NCBI GenBank assembly: GCA_964654605.1 | Contig: CAZZLW010000042.1 | Coordinates: forward strand, 62,001-126,000 | Reading direction: 5' to 3' | From: Raineya sp964654605 | GTDB taxonomy: Bacteria > Bacteroidota > Bacteroidia > Cytophagales > Thermonemataceae | Length of the DNA: 64,000 nt | In this document: in pieces, positions 1 to 7,341 of the stretch | Position numbering within the stretch: the first letter of the stretch is position 1 | Layout of the letters: the number at the start of each line of letters is the position of its first letter | Program-made: the position numbers and the translations under genes | Notes under the pieces: generated by a model | What the model was told of the DNA's origin: nothing | The model's input: the letters and a program-made list of their open reading frames with translations, nothing else | Databases searched by the model: none

Positions 1-1281
1 TTTGCACTCTTTGTGAGTTTCTTTCCGCAGTTGGTAGCAGGTCCTATTGTACGTGCTACGGAGTTTTTACCCCAAATCCAAGAGCCTTATTCGGTAGAAA
101 AAACGGAAATAGGTCGGGCTTTTTGGCTGATTATTGCAGGAATGACCAAAAAAATTCTCGCCGATTATATTAGTTTGAATTGGGCAAGTCGCACTTTTGA
201 AAACCCTTACACGTATTCAGGTTTTGAGCATCTTTTGGGCGTGTATGGCTTTGCCTTGCAAATTTACTTTGATTTTTCAGGTTATACCGATATTGCGACA
301 GGTTTGGCTTTGCTTTTGGGCTTCCGCTTGCCATTGAACTTCCTAAAGCCCTATCATAGTACCAATATAACAGAATTTTGGCGGCGTTGGCATATTTCAT
401 TATCCTCTTGGCTTCGCGACTATTTGTATATTTCTTTGGGGGGCAATCGTAAGGCATCATTTTTCACGTATCTTATGCTGTGGGTAGGCATAGCCATTGC
501 ACTGCTTTTAGACGGATTAGAGCCTGCTTCACTTGTTTTTGGAGGTTTGAGTGCTATTTTTTGGCTTTTATGGATTCGTAAGTTCAAAGATTTTTGGGGT
601 TATGCAGGTTTGCATATTTTAGTTGTTTGGGCGGGATTTCTCTATACCCAACAAGCCCTGATTAGTTTTTTTAGCATTGTGTTTGTTTTTTTGATGTGGC
701 TTTCGGCAATTTGGAGCAGTAGCCGAAGACTCACCCTAAGCACCGATGCCAATCTTATGCTTACAATGCTCTTGGGGGGGCTGTGGCACGGAGCCGACTT
801 GCGTTTTATTGTTTGGGGAGCTATGCACGGCTTGGCTTTGGGGGTACATAAGTCTTGGATGCCCATTGCCGAAAAACTTGCTTTGCAGAAAAGTAAAGTT
901 TGGAACTTTCTTTCTCAAATTCTTACATTTCATTTTGTATGTTTGGCTTGGATATTTTTTAGAGCAAATCCTATTGAAGTAGGTAATGGTAAAATGATTT
1001 CTGCCTTTGAGGTAGCTCAAATTATACTGCTCAAAATCACCAAGCAATTTGCTTGGGAAAATGCAGCAGAAATACTGGTAGCCTATCATAAAGTCTTTTT
1101 AGTGATAGTTCTGGCTTACTTTTTATACCTTTTTCCTGCCAAGTGGAAAAGTTTTTTGCAAGAAAAATTTGTCCAAAGCCCCGAATGGGCAAAAGCTGTC
1201 TTTATTTCTTTATGGATTATTTTTTTCTATTACCAAGTATGTTCTTTGCAAAATCAGCCTTTTATTTATTTTCAATTCTAA
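1..1281 (+). CDS. MBOAT family membrane O-acyltransferase (5' truncated)
   Basis: Membrane-bound O-acyltransferase of the AlgI/DltB type, which moves acyl groups (usually acetyl) onto extracellular polysaccharide or similar substrates from the inner membrane. The reading frame is open from base 1, so the N-terminus lies outside the window; about 426 residues are visible and the family usually has 460-500. Visible family marks are FFPQLVAGPI near the start, NITEFWRRWHISLSSWLRDY around residue 120, and LLGGLWHGADLRFIVWGAMH around residue 255, which carries the conserved histidines. Many hydrophobic segments fit a polytopic membrane protein. The acceptor cannot be told from sequence, and no AlgJ/AlgX-like partner follows it. 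Confidence 0.9.
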   Translation, partial: FALFVSFFPQLVAGPIVRATEFLPQIQEPYSVEKTEIGRAFWLIIAGMTKKILADYISLNWASRTFENPYTYSGFEHLLGVYGFALQIYFDFSGYTDIATGLALLLGFRLPLNFLKPYHSTNITEFWRRWHISLSSWLRDYLYISLGGNRKASFFTYLMLWVGIAIALLLDGLEPASLVFGGLSAIFWLLWIRKFKDFWGYAGLHILVVWAGFLYTQQALISFFSIVFVFLMWLSAIWSSSRRLTLSTDANLMLTMLLGGLWHGADLRFIVWGAMHGLALGVHKSWMPIAEKLALQKSKVWNFLSQILTFHFVCLAWIFFRANPIEVGNGKMISAFEVAQIILLKITKQFAWENAAEILVAYHKVFLVIVLAYFLYLFPAKWKSFLQEKFVQSPEWAKAVFISLWIIFFYYQVCSLQNQPFIYFQF

Positions 1282-1289
1282 AATTTCGC

Positions 1290-1340
1290 CGAGAAAATTA
1301 CCTATTTCACCGAGTAAAATGACTAAAATCAGCGAGTAAG
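1290..1340. repeat. Three phased CGAG boxes upstream of a promoter
   Basis: CGAG followed by an A-rich stretch occurs at 1290, 1311 and 1333, that is with 21 and 22 base spacing (about two helical turns). The last copy ends just before the -33 element of the promoter at 1342. This looks like a small array of regulator sites; that role is inference. Confidence 0.4.
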
Positions 1341-1341
1341 G

Positions 1342-1373
1342 TTTGTTTTTTACAAATATTTCCATTACATTTG
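1342..1373 (+). promoter_or_regulatory. Bacteroidetes-type promoter for the tandem small genes
   Basis: TTTG at 1342-1345, a 20 base spacer, then TACATTTG at 1366-1373, matching the TTTG/TAnnTTTG consensus. Transcription would start near 1380, about 60 bases before the first small gene. Confidence 0.65.
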
Positions 1374-1440
1374 GAATGTATTTTGTAAAATCTCAAAATA
1401 AGATTCATCATTCATTAAAAATACCTAAACTGCTACTGCT

Positions 1441-1677
1441 ATGAAAGTATCTGCATTGAAACTGAAAACTTGGAGCGAGGAGGTAATTTCGCCACTTGCT
1501 TGGCAAAGGATTGTTTTGAAGGCTTTGCCTACACTCAAAGAAATGGGCTTTGAGCTAAATACCTTGATGAATCCTTCTGAAACACTTATGCTTTCAGAGA
1601 AGGCTTTTGTAGTAATTGATGCAGTCGTAAAGGAGTTGTACCAAACCGAAGTTTTACCCGAACTTGTAACCGCTTAA
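1441..1677 (+). CDS. Small conserved-looking protein, tandem paralogue 1
   Basis: A 78 residue soluble protein that I do not recognise. It has no signal peptide or membrane segment and should be mostly helical. It is clearly homologous to the next gene: both have an LK-x-W start, then I-x-P-x-AWQRIV-x-K at about residues 16-27, an M-L motif in the middle, and a VKE/IKE-x-Y-Q end. The ATG was chosen because the similarity to its neighbour begins there. It follows a good promoter and starts a two-gene operon (12 base gap) that ends at a terminator. Function is unknown; the AWQRIV core is the most conserved part and may be a binding surface. Confidence 0.75.
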   Translation: MKVSALKLKTWSEEVISPLAWQRIVLKALPTLKEMGFELNTLMNPSETLMLSEKAFVVIDAVVKELYQTEVLPELVTA

Positions 1678-1689
1678 TAACAACAAAAA

Positions 1690-1917
1690 ATGAATGCTCT
1701 CAAAATTAAAGAATGGTGTGATGCGAACATTACACCTATGGCTTGGCAAAGAATAGTGATGAAAAACCTAGACCTATTCAAAGCCAAAGGCTGGGGACTG
1801 GCAGAAGCCAATAGCCCCAATGCGGCAATGATATTGGATACAGCAATGGTAGAAGCTATCAAAAACTCTATCAAGGAAATGTATCAAATGGAACTTCCTG
1901 AAAGCGTACTCGCTTAA
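1690..1917 (+). CDS. Small conserved-looking protein, tandem paralogue 2
   Basis: A 75 residue protein paralogous to the gene before it, sharing the central I-x-P-x-AWQRIV-x-K motif and the C-terminal YQ-x-E-LPE-x-V-x-A pattern. The two proteins have clearly diverged in the middle, so the duplication is not recent. Being kept as a pair in one operon suggests either a heteromer or two specialised copies. No known family was recognised. A rho-independent terminator follows at 1961. Confidence 0.75.
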   Translation: MNALKIKEWCDANITPMAWQRIVMKNLDLFKAKGWGLAEANSPNAAMILDTAMVEAIKNSIKEMYQMELPESVLA

Positions 1918-1960
1918 AGAAGTCTTCTGCAAGCATAGTTTCGTAATATTGGTTCTCACA

Positions 1961-1992
1961 GGAAGCATTTTCAAGAAATTGCTTCCTTTTTT
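1961..1992 (+). terminator. Rho-independent terminator
   Basis: GGAAGCA pairs with TGCTTCC, extended by a TTT/AAA stem after one mismatch, with loop CAAG, followed by six T. It ends the small-gene operon. Confidence 0.8.
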
Positions 1993-2025
1993 GCTTTATA
2001 TGTGAGGATACATTTTTCTTTTTTG

Positions 2026-2033
2026 TATTTTTG
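2026..2033 (+). promoter_or_regulatory. -7 element (TATTTTTG) for the DUF1015 gene
   Basis: Perfect TAnnTTTG 17 bases before the ATG at 2050. No good -33 TTTG is seen at the usual distance, so only the -7 element is claimed. Confidence 0.45.
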
Positions 2034-2049
2034 CCCAAAAACTTGCAAA

Positions 2050-3357
2050 ATGGCTGAAATTATACCTTTCAGGGCTTGGCGATACGCCCCTCATTTACCT
2101 ATTGATGAACTCACTTCCCCCCTTTTTGATGTCGTTTCTGAAAAGCAAATCAAGGCTTTGTATGCCCAAGAGTTCAATAGTATTCATCTTTCTGTACCTG
2201 CTATGGGTGTTAGCTATGAGGAAATTGCTATTCTACAAGAAAAGTGGAAAAAAGAGGGTGTGCTTCGCCAAGATGAATTGCCTGCTATTTATGTGTATTA
2301 TCAATATTTTTCTTTACCCAATTCTAATAAAACTTTTTGCCGAAAGGGGTTTATTGCAATGGTACGCGTGTATGAGTGGAACGAAAACCAGATTTTAAGA
2401 CACGAAAACGTACTACCCCACTCTGTTAGCGACCGCATAGAACTTCTGCGAGCTACTCATATGAATATTGCCCCTACTCACGGACTTTACACCGATGCCC
2501 TTCACGAACTTGAACCTTTTATGGACGAAAGTATGCTCGTCCCTCTCTATGAAACCGAAGATTATCAGGGTGTTAGAGATGTGCTTAGCGTAATACAAGA
2601 TGCCAAAATAATTGCCAAATTTCAGGAAGTTATAGCTAAAACTAAAATTATCCTTGCCGATGGACATCATCGTTATACCAGTTCTTTGGAGTATGCCAAA
2701 GAACTGCGAAAGAAAAACCCCAGCCATACAGGCAACGAAATGTACAACTATCATCTGATGTATTTTACCAATACCGAAAGCGATGATTTGAAAATCCTGC
2801 CTACTCACCGATTGGTACAGGATTTGCCCAACTTCAACGAGCAGAGCCTTATTGATAAACTGCACCAATATTTTGATATAAAGCCTGTGATTGAACCCGA
2901 AACATTGGAAGAAGTTATTGCAGGTAAAACTTGGACTTTTGGCTTGCTTACGCAAAATATTTCTTGCAAAATTCGCTTGCGAGATGAAGTGTTCAAGCAA
3001 ATGACTTGGCACTTTCCCGAAGTGGTAAAACGCTTGGATTTAACTATTTTACACTATTTTTTGCTTTACAAAGTATTGGGTATCAGCAAAGAAGAACAGC
3101 AACAAGGCAAGTATCTTTCTTTTGTTCGGAATTTTCACGAGTGTTTGGAAAAAGTTGAACATCAAAAAGCCCAAATCGCACTTATCACGCAAGGGGTAAG
3201 TATTGAAGAGGTCAAAAAAGTTTGCGAAAGTGGCTATACAATGCCCCAAAAATCAACTTATTTTTATCCGAAAGTAGTTTGTGGCTTTGTATTTGCAAGC
3301 ATTGCCGAAAACGAAAATAACACTATGGCAGATAAGTTTTTTAGAAAAAACCCTTAA
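2050..3357 (+). CDS. DUF1015 family protein
   Basis: Soluble protein of 435 residues matching the DUF1015 family, whose function is not established. The family signature ADGHHRYTSSLEYAKELRKK lies near residue 205, and the N-terminus (IIPFRAWRYAP) is typical. An in-frame start exists at 2002, but the ATG at 2050 fits the family N-terminus and lies just behind a -7 promoter element. In many Bacteroidetes this gene sits with serine biosynthesis genes; here it is followed after 17 bases by rsmG, probably as an operon. Confidence 0.85.
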   Translation: MAEIIPFRAWRYAPHLPIDELTSPLFDVVSEKQIKALYAQEFNSIHLSVPAMGVSYEEIAILQEKWKKEGVLRQDELPAIYVYYQYFSLPNSNKTFCRKGFIAMVRVYEWNENQILRHENVLPHSVSDRIELLRATHMNIAPTHGLYTDALHELEPFMDESMLVPLYETEDYQGVRDVLSVIQDAKIIAKFQEVIAKTKIILADGHHRYTSSLEYAKELRKKNPSHTGNEMYNYHLMYFTNTESDDLKILPTHRLVQDLPNFNEQSLIDKLHQYFDIKPVIEPETLEEVIAGKTWTFGLLTQNISCKIRLRDEVFKQMTWHFPEVVKRLDLTILHYFLLYKVLGISKEEQQQGKYLSFVRNFHECLEKVEHQKAQIALITQGVSIEEVKKVCESGYTMPQKSTYFYPKVVCGFVFASIAENENNTMADKFFRKNP

Positions 3358-3374
3358 AAACCTTCTAAGTTGGT

Positions 3375-4007
3375 ATGTCTGTTGCATTGATAGAAAAATA
3401 TTTTCCTAACCTATCCGAAAAACAAAAAAAACGTTTTGAGGCACTTTTGCCGCTTTATCAGGAATGGAACGCCAAAATCAATGTGATTTCACGCAAAGAT
3501 ATGGACGAATTTTACACACATCACGTCCTTCATTCTTTGGGCATTGCCAAAATAATAACCTTTGAGCCTATGACAATGGTACTTGACGTAGGCACAGGAG
3601 GCGGCTTTCCGGGCATACCGCTGGCTATTTTACAAGAAAAAGTTGAGTTCCACCTGATTGATTCAATTGGTAAGAAAATAAAAGTGGTAGAAGGTGTTGT
3701 AAAAGAGCTTGGTCTTGAAAATGTGCAATATCGTCAAGTTCGTGCCGAGCAAGTGGAAAACAATATGTACGATTTTGTTTTGAGCCGTGCCGTAACGCAG
3801 GCTGATATTTTTTGGGAGTGGGTAAAAAATAAATTTAGTAAAAACGAATACAACCCGCTACGAAATGGCATTTTGCACCTCAAAGGTGGCGACTTGACCG
3901 AAGAGCTATCCAAACTCAAACGCAAGTATCAAATTTTCAATCTTTCCGATTTTTTCCAAGAAACTTTCTTTGAAACCAAAAAAGTAGTGTATATTCCAAG
4001 ATTTTAA
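3375..4007 (+). CDS. rsmG: 16S rRNA (guanine527-N7)-methyltransferase RsmG
   Basis: RsmG (GidB) uses S-adenosylmethionine to methylate N7 of G527 in 16S rRNA; loss of the modification gives low-level streptomycin resistance in known cases. At 210 residues it has the normal size. The SAM-binding motif VLDVGTGGGFPGIPLAI is at about residues 68-84, and the N-terminal pattern WNAKINVISRKD is characteristic of the Bacteroidetes form. It is probably co-transcribed with the DUF1015 gene upstream (17 base gap). Confidence 0.93.
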   Translation: MSVALIEKYFPNLSEKQKKRFEALLPLYQEWNAKINVISRKDMDEFYTHHVLHSLGIAKIITFEPMTMVLDVGTGGGFPGIPLAILQEKVEFHLIDSIGKKIKVVEGVVKELGLENVQYRQVRAEQVENNMYDFVLSRAVTQADIFWEWVKNKFSKNEYNPLRNGILHLKGGDLTEELSKLKRKYQIFNLSDFFQETFFETKKVVYIPRF

Positions 4008-4077
4008 TGAAATTTCAAAAACGCAAACAAGAAGAATGCACTTTACTTAGCCAATGCCATATTTTTTAGAATGATCT

Positions 4078-4293
4078 TTATGCTGAAAGTCTAAAAGGTA
4101 GGTTAGCCTCATTCATTAGCTCTAAAAGGTCTTGCAAATATTTTTTCTTTAATTCTTGGTATTGCTCCATAATAGAGGCACCATCATTGATTGACTGATG
4201 AACCCTAATGAGATTTTCGGTTCTTATTACCAAATCAAGAGTTTGATGTACAGCTTGTAATAGTTCCTCATAGTTCCATACTGCTTTTTCCAT
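4078..4293 (-). CDS. Small helical protein, copy 2 of duplicated module
   Basis: A 71 residue, mostly helical protein with a charged, coiled-coil-like character. Its C-terminus (NLPFRLSA) closely matches the paralogue at 4533-4727 (NIPLKLSA), and the two share a central Y-x-x-LK-K/M-x-Y pattern. The longer open frame upstream is excluded because the internal ATG at 4293 lies exactly 4 bases after the preceding frame's stop, the same spacing as in the other copy. Function unknown; it is the partner of a nucleotidyltransferase-like gene in a two-gene module, here behind a gutted copy of that gene. Confidence 0.65.
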   Translation of the reverse strand: MEKAVWNYEELLQAVHQTLDLVIRTENLIRVHQSINDGASIMEQYQELKKKYLQDLLELMNEANLPFRLSA

Positions 4294-4297
4294 AAAA

Positions 4298-4501
4298 TTA
4301 AAATTTAAGTTCCAAAAAGCCTTTGAATTGCACCGACTTTCTTTTATTTTGCAAAATTCCTTGAAGCTCACGCAAAAAAGCCTCAAAATTGCACCAAATT
4401 TCATTTCTTGCCTCATTCCACACCAAAATATCTTTCGCACTTGCCAAATCCGTTTCTATTGCCATAAATGGTTCTAAATAGCCTTCTGTGTTGAAAGTCA
4501 T
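4298..4501 (-). pseudogene. Internally deleted remnant of DUF6932-like nucleotidyltransferase
   Basis: A 67 codon open frame. The first about 51 residues are nearly identical to the N-terminus of the intact gene at 4732-5181, and the last residues (GFLELKF) are identical to its C-terminus. The 80 or so residues between them, including the GS and DLD metal-binding motifs, are missing. The frame is kept across the deletion. It could be a decaying pseudogene or a short protein that still binds the module's partner. The DNA of the shared N-terminal part is also nearly identical, so the duplication is recent. Confidence 0.75.
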
Positions 4502-4532
4502 AATTTTTTTAACTCTTGGGAGCGTGGATTTT

Positions 4533-4727
4533 TTATGCTGAAAGTTTCAAAGGTATGTTCATTTTATTAAATATTTCAGCTAATTGTTCAAAATATTGCA
4601 TTTTTAGCCTTTCGTAATTTTCTATGGAATTTGTATCTGGTTCAGAAGCCTGCAAGTGAAATGCAATTGCTTTGTTTGCCCTTTCTATCATTTCAAGCAA
4701 ATTTTGTATTTCCGCAAGATACTCCAT
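4533..4727 (-). CDS. Small helical protein, copy 1 of duplicated module
   Basis: A 64 residue helical protein paralogous to 4078-4293 and lying 4 bases downstream of the intact nucleotidyltransferase-like gene. The start at 4727 is chosen from that conserved spacing and from the alignment of the two copies. The pairing resembles two-gene toxin-antitoxin layouts such as MNT/HEPN, but the protein is much shorter than a HEPN domain and no RxxxxH motif is seen. Its role is therefore open. Confidence 0.65.
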   Translation of the reverse strand: MEYLAEIQNLLEMIERANKAIAFHLQASEPDTNSIENYERLKMQYFEQLAEIFNKMNIPLKLSA

Positions 4728-4731
4728 AAAG

Positions 4732-5181
4732 CTAAAATTTAAGTTCCAAAAATCCTTTTTTTTCTTTATTACGTGTTTTGGTAAATAAACTAAACCATTC
4801 TTTCGTATCAAATTCCTCAAATAACTTTCTTTCGTGTATTTCAGGATAAACTTTTACGAAATATACATCTAATTTTTGAATTTTCCTATACGAAAGTGTT
4901 TTGAATTTAGCAAGGTCTTTTTCGTTTGCTAAATACTCTTGAAAATCTATAAAAACAACCAAATCTAAATCATTAGGGATTTCTTTCTTGGTAGCAAAAC
5001 TACCATTGAGCCAAATAGTAAAGGAACTTTGCAAAATCCCTTGAAGCTCACGCAAAAAAATCTCAAAATTGTCCCAAATTTCATTTCTTGCCTCATTCCA
5101 CACCAAAATATCTTTCGCACTTGCCAAATCCGTTTCTATTGCCGTAAATGGCTCAAAAAAGCCTTCTGCATTGAAGTTCAT
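4732..5181 (-). CDS. DUF6932-like nucleotidyltransferase-fold protein
   Basis: A 149 residue protein with the polymerase-beta nucleotidyltransferase signature: LNGSF at about residues 58-62 and DLDLVVFID about a dozen residues later, giving the G-S and D-x-D metal-binding residues. The N-terminus (FNAEGFFEP) matches what I know as the DUF6932 family. Members are thought to be nucleotidyltransferases of the minimal type, but the substrate is unknown. It heads a duplicated module, with a small helical protein following after 4 bases. A TAATTTTG -7 element lies at 5218-5225 on this strand. Confidence 0.75.
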   Translation of the reverse strand: MNFNAEGFFEPFTAIETDLASAKDILVWNEARNEIWDNFEIFLRELQGILQSSFTIWLNGSFATKKEIPNDLDLVVFIDFQEYLANEKDLAKFKTLSYRKIQKLDVYFVKVYPEIHERKLFEEFDTKEWFSLFTKTRNKEKKGFLELKF

Positions 5182-5217
5182 AAATTTTTCTTGTAAAAAG
5201 GTTACAGAAACCTATCC

Positions 5218-5225
5218 CAAAATTA
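5218..5225 (-). promoter_or_regulatory. -7 element (TAATTTTG) for the nucleotidyltransferase module
   Basis: A perfect TAnnTTTG match on the minus strand 37 bases before the start codon at 5181. No matching -33 element was found. Confidence 0.4.
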
Positions 5226-5250
5226 CAAAAATTTTAACGAATTTTTGCAG

Positions 5251-5339
5251 AAAAACGGATAACTGCAAGTAAAAAAAAGCCCTTCAAACTGATGATTTTT
5301 TGAAAAAAAACGGAAAAACTGCAAGTAAAAAAAAGCCCT
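5251..5339. repeat. Imperfect direct repeat next to the tRNA terminator
   Basis: About 33 bases (AAACGGA..AACTGCAAGT followed by A8 and GCCCT) occur at 5251-5284 and again at 5305-5339. The second copy runs into the tRNA-Gln terminator. The first looks like a copy that has lost its hairpin. Confidence 0.6.
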
Positions 5340-5364
5340 CCACGCTATCGTAGAGGGCTTTTTT
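5327..5364 (-). terminator. Bidirectional terminator behind tRNA-Gln
   Basis: GCCCTCCACG (5335-5344) pairs with CGTAGAGGGC (5349-5358), with one mismatch and loop CTAT. It is flanked by A8 and T6 so it can act in either direction. It lies directly 3' of the tRNA. Confidence 0.85.
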
Positions 5365-5376
5365 GGCGGATTTTCG

Positions 5377-5447
5377 TTGCCCGAGCTGGATTCGAACCAA
5401 CACACGCAGAACCAAAATCTGCAGTCCTGCCATTAGACGATCGGGCA
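5377..5447 (-). tRNA. tRNA-Gln (anticodon TTG)
   Basis: A 71 base tRNA. The acceptor stem is TGCCCGA/TCGGGCA with discriminator A, the anticodon loop TTTTGGT gives anticodon TTG, and the T arm carries TTCGAAT. The 3' CCA is not encoded. It stands alone between its own promoter (5464-5495) and a terminator. It contains one of only seven GATC sites found in the window. Confidence 0.95.
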
Positions 5448-5463
5448 ATCATTTTTAGTGGTG

Positions 5464-5495
5464 CAAAGGTAATGGAAAAAATTATTCCAACCAAA
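5464..5495 (-). promoter_or_regulatory. Promoter of tRNA-Gln
   Basis: On the minus strand, TTTG (5495-5492), a 20 base spacer, then TACCTTTG (5471-5464), about 16 bases before the mature tRNA end. It matches the Bacteroidetes consensus fully. Confidence 0.75.
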
Positions 5496-5573
5496 TTTTT
5501 AAGCAAAAAAATTTAATCTTGCTTAACAATTCCTTGATTTTCAAATCCAAAATAAAAAATTTTGCACAAGGTT

Positions 5574-5602
5574 TTTGCGAATTTGATTTTCTCCTAACTT
5601 TG
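5574..5602 (+). promoter_or_regulatory. Promoter of pyrG
   Basis: TTTG at 5574-5577 and TAACTTTG at 5595-5602, with a 17 base spacer that is shorter than the 20 seen elsewhere. The expected start of transcription is about 35 bases before the pyrG ATG. Confidence 0.5.
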
Positions 5603-5644
5603 CACTCCATAGTAAAAGACCAAACCCTCACGCAAACTTTTATT

Positions 5645-7270
5645 ATGGCACAAGCAAAACATATTTTCGTAACAGGAGGTGTTACCTCTTCACTGGGTAA
5701 AGGCATTATCGCTTCCTCACTGGCTACCCTTCTGCAAGCACGAGGCTTTTCAGTAACTATTCAAAAATTTGACCCTTACATCAACATAGACCCTGGCACG
5801 CTCAATCCTTACGAACACGGAGAATGTTATGTAACCGATGATGGTGCCGAAACAGATTTAGACCTTGGGCATTATGAAAGATTTTTGAACATTCCCACCT
5901 CGCAAGCCAACAACGTTACTACGGGCAGAATTTATTACAACGTTATCACCAAAGAACGCCAAGGAGCGTACTTAGGCAAAACCGTGCAGGTAGTTCCACA
6001 TATCACCGATGAAATCAAACGCAATATTCTTTTGCTTGACGAAACAGGCAAGTACGATATCGTAATTACTGAAATTGGCGGTTGCGTTGGCGATATTGAG
6101 TCGCTTCCTTTCATTGAAGCCTTGCGTCAGCTCAAATGGGAATTGGGAAGCAATGATGTTGTAGTCATTCATCTTACACTTTTGCCTTATCTTGCCGCCG
6201 CAGGCGAGCTCAAAACCAAACCTACACAACACTCCGTAAAAGCCCTTTCCGAAGCTGGTGTGCAACCTGATATTATTGTGTGCCGTTCCGAAAGACCTAT
6301 CCCTTTGGAAATTAGGAAAAAAATTGCCCTTTTTACAGGGGTGAGCGTCAATTCGGTGATTGAAGCCATTGATGCTGAAACGATTTATGATGTACCCTTG
6401 CTGATGCGTAAAGAAAAACTTGATGAGCGAGTGCTTGCCAAATTACGCTATCCTTACAAAAAAGAACCCAACATTGAGGCTTGGAAAGAGTTTTTGGGCA
6501 GACTCAAAAACCCCACCGAAAATGTAGATATTGCTCTTGTAGGCAAATACGTAGAGCTACACGATGCTTACAAATCCATTGCCGAAGCCTTTACACACGC
6601 AGGAGCTTACAACGAATGTAAAGTAAAACTGCACTGGATACACTCCGAAAAAATTGACGAAAGCAATGTCAAAGATATTTTAGGGCAAATGCACGGCATT
6701 TTGGTTGCCCCCGGCTTTGGGGAAAGAGGTATTGAAGGCAAAATTACAGCTGTTCGTTTTGCTCGTGAGCAGAAAATCCCTTTTTTGGGAATTTGCTTGG
6801 GTATGCAATGTGCTGTCATTGAGTTTGCTCGCAACGTTTTGGGTTTAGAAAACGCCCATTCTACTGAAATGAACCCACAAACCCCCTACCCTGTCATTGA
6901 CCTAATGGAAGAGCAAAAGAAAGTAACTGCCAAAGGCGGCACTATGCGTCTGGGGGCTTATCCTTGCAAGTTGCAAAAAGGTACAAAAGTACATCAAGCC
7001 TATGGTAAAACCCTCATTAGCGAACGCCACCGCCACCGCTACGAGTTTAATAACCAATTTTTAGAACAATTTGAAAAAGGAGGTTTGGTATTTAGTGGCT
7101 TTAACCCTGATAGCAATCTTGTAGAAGTGATTGAACTGCCCTCACATCCTTGGTTTGTGGGCGTGCAGTTTCACCCTGAGCTCAAAAGCACTGTTGCCAG
7201 CCCGCATCCGCTTTTTATGCGTTTTGTAAAAGCCGCTATGGAGCATAAAACAAGCCAGAAAATGATTTAA
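5645..7270 (+). CDS. pyrG: CTP synthase
   Basis: CTP synthase (541 residues, normal length) makes CTP from UTP, ATP and glutamine, the last step of de novo pyrimidine nucleotide synthesis. The N-terminal synthase domain begins KHIFVTGGVTSSLGKG with the P-loop. The C-terminal class I glutamine amidotransferase domain has the catalytic cysteine in PFLGICLGMQ (about residue 385) and the His/Glu pair in VGVQFHPEL (about residue 510). An upstream in-frame start at 5519 was rejected because it would include the promoter; ATG 5645 matches the family start. pyrB lies 1.6 kb downstream on the other strand. Confidence 0.97.
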   Translation: MAQAKHIFVTGGVTSSLGKGIIASSLATLLQARGFSVTIQKFDPYINIDPGTLNPYEHGECYVTDDGAETDLDLGHYERFLNIPTSQANNVTTGRIYYNVITKERQGAYLGKTVQVVPHITDEIKRNILLLDETGKYDIVITEIGGCVGDIESLPFIEALRQLKWELGSNDVVVIHLTLLPYLAAAGELKTKPTQHSVKALSEAGVQPDIIVCRSERPIPLEIRKKIALFTGVSVNSVIEAIDAETIYDVPLLMRKEKLDERVLAKLRYPYKKEPNIEAWKEFLGRLKNPTENVDIALVGKYVELHDAYKSIAEAFTHAGAYNECKVKLHWIHSEKIDESNVKDILGQMHGILVAPGFGERGIEGKITAVRFAREQKIPFLGICLGMQCAVIEFARNVLGLENAHSTEMNPQTPYPVIDLMEEQKKVTAKGGTMRLGAYPCKLQKGTKVHQAYGKTLISERHRHRYEFNNQFLEQFEKGGLVFSGFNPDSNLVEVIELPSHPWFVGVQFHPELKSTVASPHPLFMRFVKAAMEHKTSQKMI

Positions 7271-7315
7271 GCAAACTATTTCGCAACAAGATTTCTTTTT
7301 TTGCGTTAAATCTTG

Positions 7316-7323
7316 TAAGTTTG
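7316..7323 (+). promoter_or_regulatory. -7 element (TAAGTTTG) for the DUF4290 gene
   Basis: Perfect TAnnTTTG 18 bases before the ATG at 7342. The -33 position has only a partial match (TTTC, 20 bases upstream). Confidence 0.45.
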
Positions 7324-7341
7324 AGGCTTAAAACCGCAGTT

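Noticed and set aside
2413..3012. 199 codon frame on the minus strand inside the DUF1015 gene
   Set aside because: Antisense to a well supported gene, without family motifs; a shadow frame.
4732..5181. Calling the module a HEPN/MNT toxin-antitoxin system
   Set aside because: The partner is only 64-71 residues and lacks the RxxxxH motif of HEPN; similarity is in layout only.
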